Assembly: GCF_009801115.1 (NCBI RefSeq)
Contig: NZ_VTOL01000007.1
Span: forward strand, 346,846-410,845
Direction of reading: 5' to 3'
From: Dyadobacter sp. 3J3
GTDB taxonomy: Bacteria; Bacteroidota; Bacteroidia; Cytophagales; Spirosomataceae
Length of the DNA: 64,000 bases
Part shown: piece after piece, positions 63,669-64,000 of the stretch
Position numbering within the stretch: position 1 is the stretch's first letter
Layout of the letters: every line of letters begins with the position of its first letter
The notes under the pieces: model-generated
Told to the model about the DNA's origin: nothing
Database searches by the model: none
The model's input: only the letters and a program-made list of their open reading frames with translations
Made by a program: the position numbers and the translations under genes

Positions 63669-63832
63669 TTTTCTTCTATAAACAGGACACCACGATGTGG
63701 TGGATGGATCAAGCGAGGTTTATTATCTATGGAATACACTTTTTACCATGGAAAAACGAAATCTATAACTTAATAAATATCGGATCACTCAACTAATCAC
63801 CGCTCGTTAGAGCATCCTATTTATAGAAGAAA
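63635..63832. repeat. palindromic repeat block within the 332-base unit
   Basis: Contains three inverted repeats: GACTCC/GGAGTC (63635-63650), CACCAC/GTGGTG (63688-63702), and an 18-base pair TTTCTTCTATAAACAGGA (63670-63687) with its inverse TCCTATTTATAGAAGAAA (63815-63832, one mismatch). It resembles extragenic palindromic repeats scattered in Cytophagales genomes. No coding potential was recognised. Confidence 0.75.
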
Positions 63833-63869
63833 CCAACAAAGTACAGTCTTGAATAGGATATGGTGAATA

Positions 63870-64000
63870 TTGTATTTGAGTTAAATAAAAACATTTTAAT
63901 ATATCGACAATCGCAATTATCTGGAAAATTTCTTGTCAAATGAAGAAATATCTCACAATTCCAGGAGACTCCTAACGGAGTCAGGAGATTGAGCGAGCAA
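63870..64000 (+). repeat. 131-base direct repeat, copy 2, cut by the window edge
   Basis: Identical to copy 1 over every base visible; the repeat may continue past base 64000, so its true length and the number of copies are unknown. Confidence 0.95.

Noticed and set aside
63509..63739. Protein-coding gene in the repeat block
   Set aside because: The 76-codon minus-strand frame lies over the palindromic repeats and direct repeat and has no coding features.
63538..64000. CRISPR array
   Set aside because: Two copies of a 131-base unit spaced 332 bases apart are far from the 25-47 base repeats and 30-base spacers of CRISPR, and no cas gene is present.

Overview
The window looks like a chromosomal stretch of a Bacteroidota bacterium of the order Cytophagales; the gene set and style fit Dyadobacter or a close relative, but no rRNA or other marker here proves the genus. 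The main reasons are a secreted protein with the type IX secretion (type B) C-terminal domain, Bacteroidota-typical families (DUF5686, DUF4920, DUF2911, DUF1361, DUF5618), promoters of the TTG-N19-21-TAnnTTTG kind, moderate-to-low GC and weak Shine-Dalgarno sites. No tRNA or rRNA gene, no complete insertion sequence and no CRISPR array was seen.

Layout. 1-13 kb: PhzF-like protein, EamA exporter, OmpA-like protein, a 0.7 kb AT-rich gap, pth, pyrR, a secreted protein, argS, glutathione peroxidase, DUF5618, menA and a double SGNH hydrolase. 13-21.6 kb: DUF4920, a large T9SS-exported beta-propeller/PKD protein with an ABC ATPase, a class A beta-lactamase, a CNNM/HlyC membrane protein and fructose-bisphosphate aldolase. 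21.6-32.4 kb: HxlR regulator divergent from a nitroreductase and FrnE-like DsbA, DUF5686 protein, M1 peptidase, a 54-residue DUF1328 gene, guaA, csp and glyS. 32.5-37.3 kb: a small accessory patch (VapBC, comEA-like, two orphan membrane proteins, a Crp/Fnr gene broken by an amber codon) followed by LOG and rpiB. 37.3-43.3 kb: membrane protein, rbfA, LolC/E-like permease, M1 aminopeptidase. 43.3-48.6 kb: a LacI-family regulator with twin operators facing an orphan promoter-terminator pair (candidate small RNA), then a flavin/[2Fe-2S] reductase overlapping a protein with a squalene-hopene-cyclase-like DxDD motif, nfu, rpmA and rplU. 48.9-64 kb: redoxin, SMP-30, DUF1361, diacylglycerol kinase, a membrane protein with its regulator, DUF2911, recG, FGGY kinase, SGNH lipoprotein, two beta-barrels, TolC with an ABC ATPase, alkaline phosphatase, and a palindromic repeat block whose first 131 bases recur 332 bases later at the window edge.

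Most of the window is ordinary core and envelope genes in short operons separated by clear hairpin terminators. The parts most worth following are the LacI/orphan RNA region (44.5-44.85 kb), the cyclase-like protein plus reductase pair (44.9-47.0 kb), the HxlR palindrome at 22.08 kb, the nonsense-interrupted Crp/Fnr gene, a membrane protein that contains an internal signal-peptide-like segment, and two families of extragenic repeats (7-base-period repeats at gene ends and the 332-base unit at the right edge).
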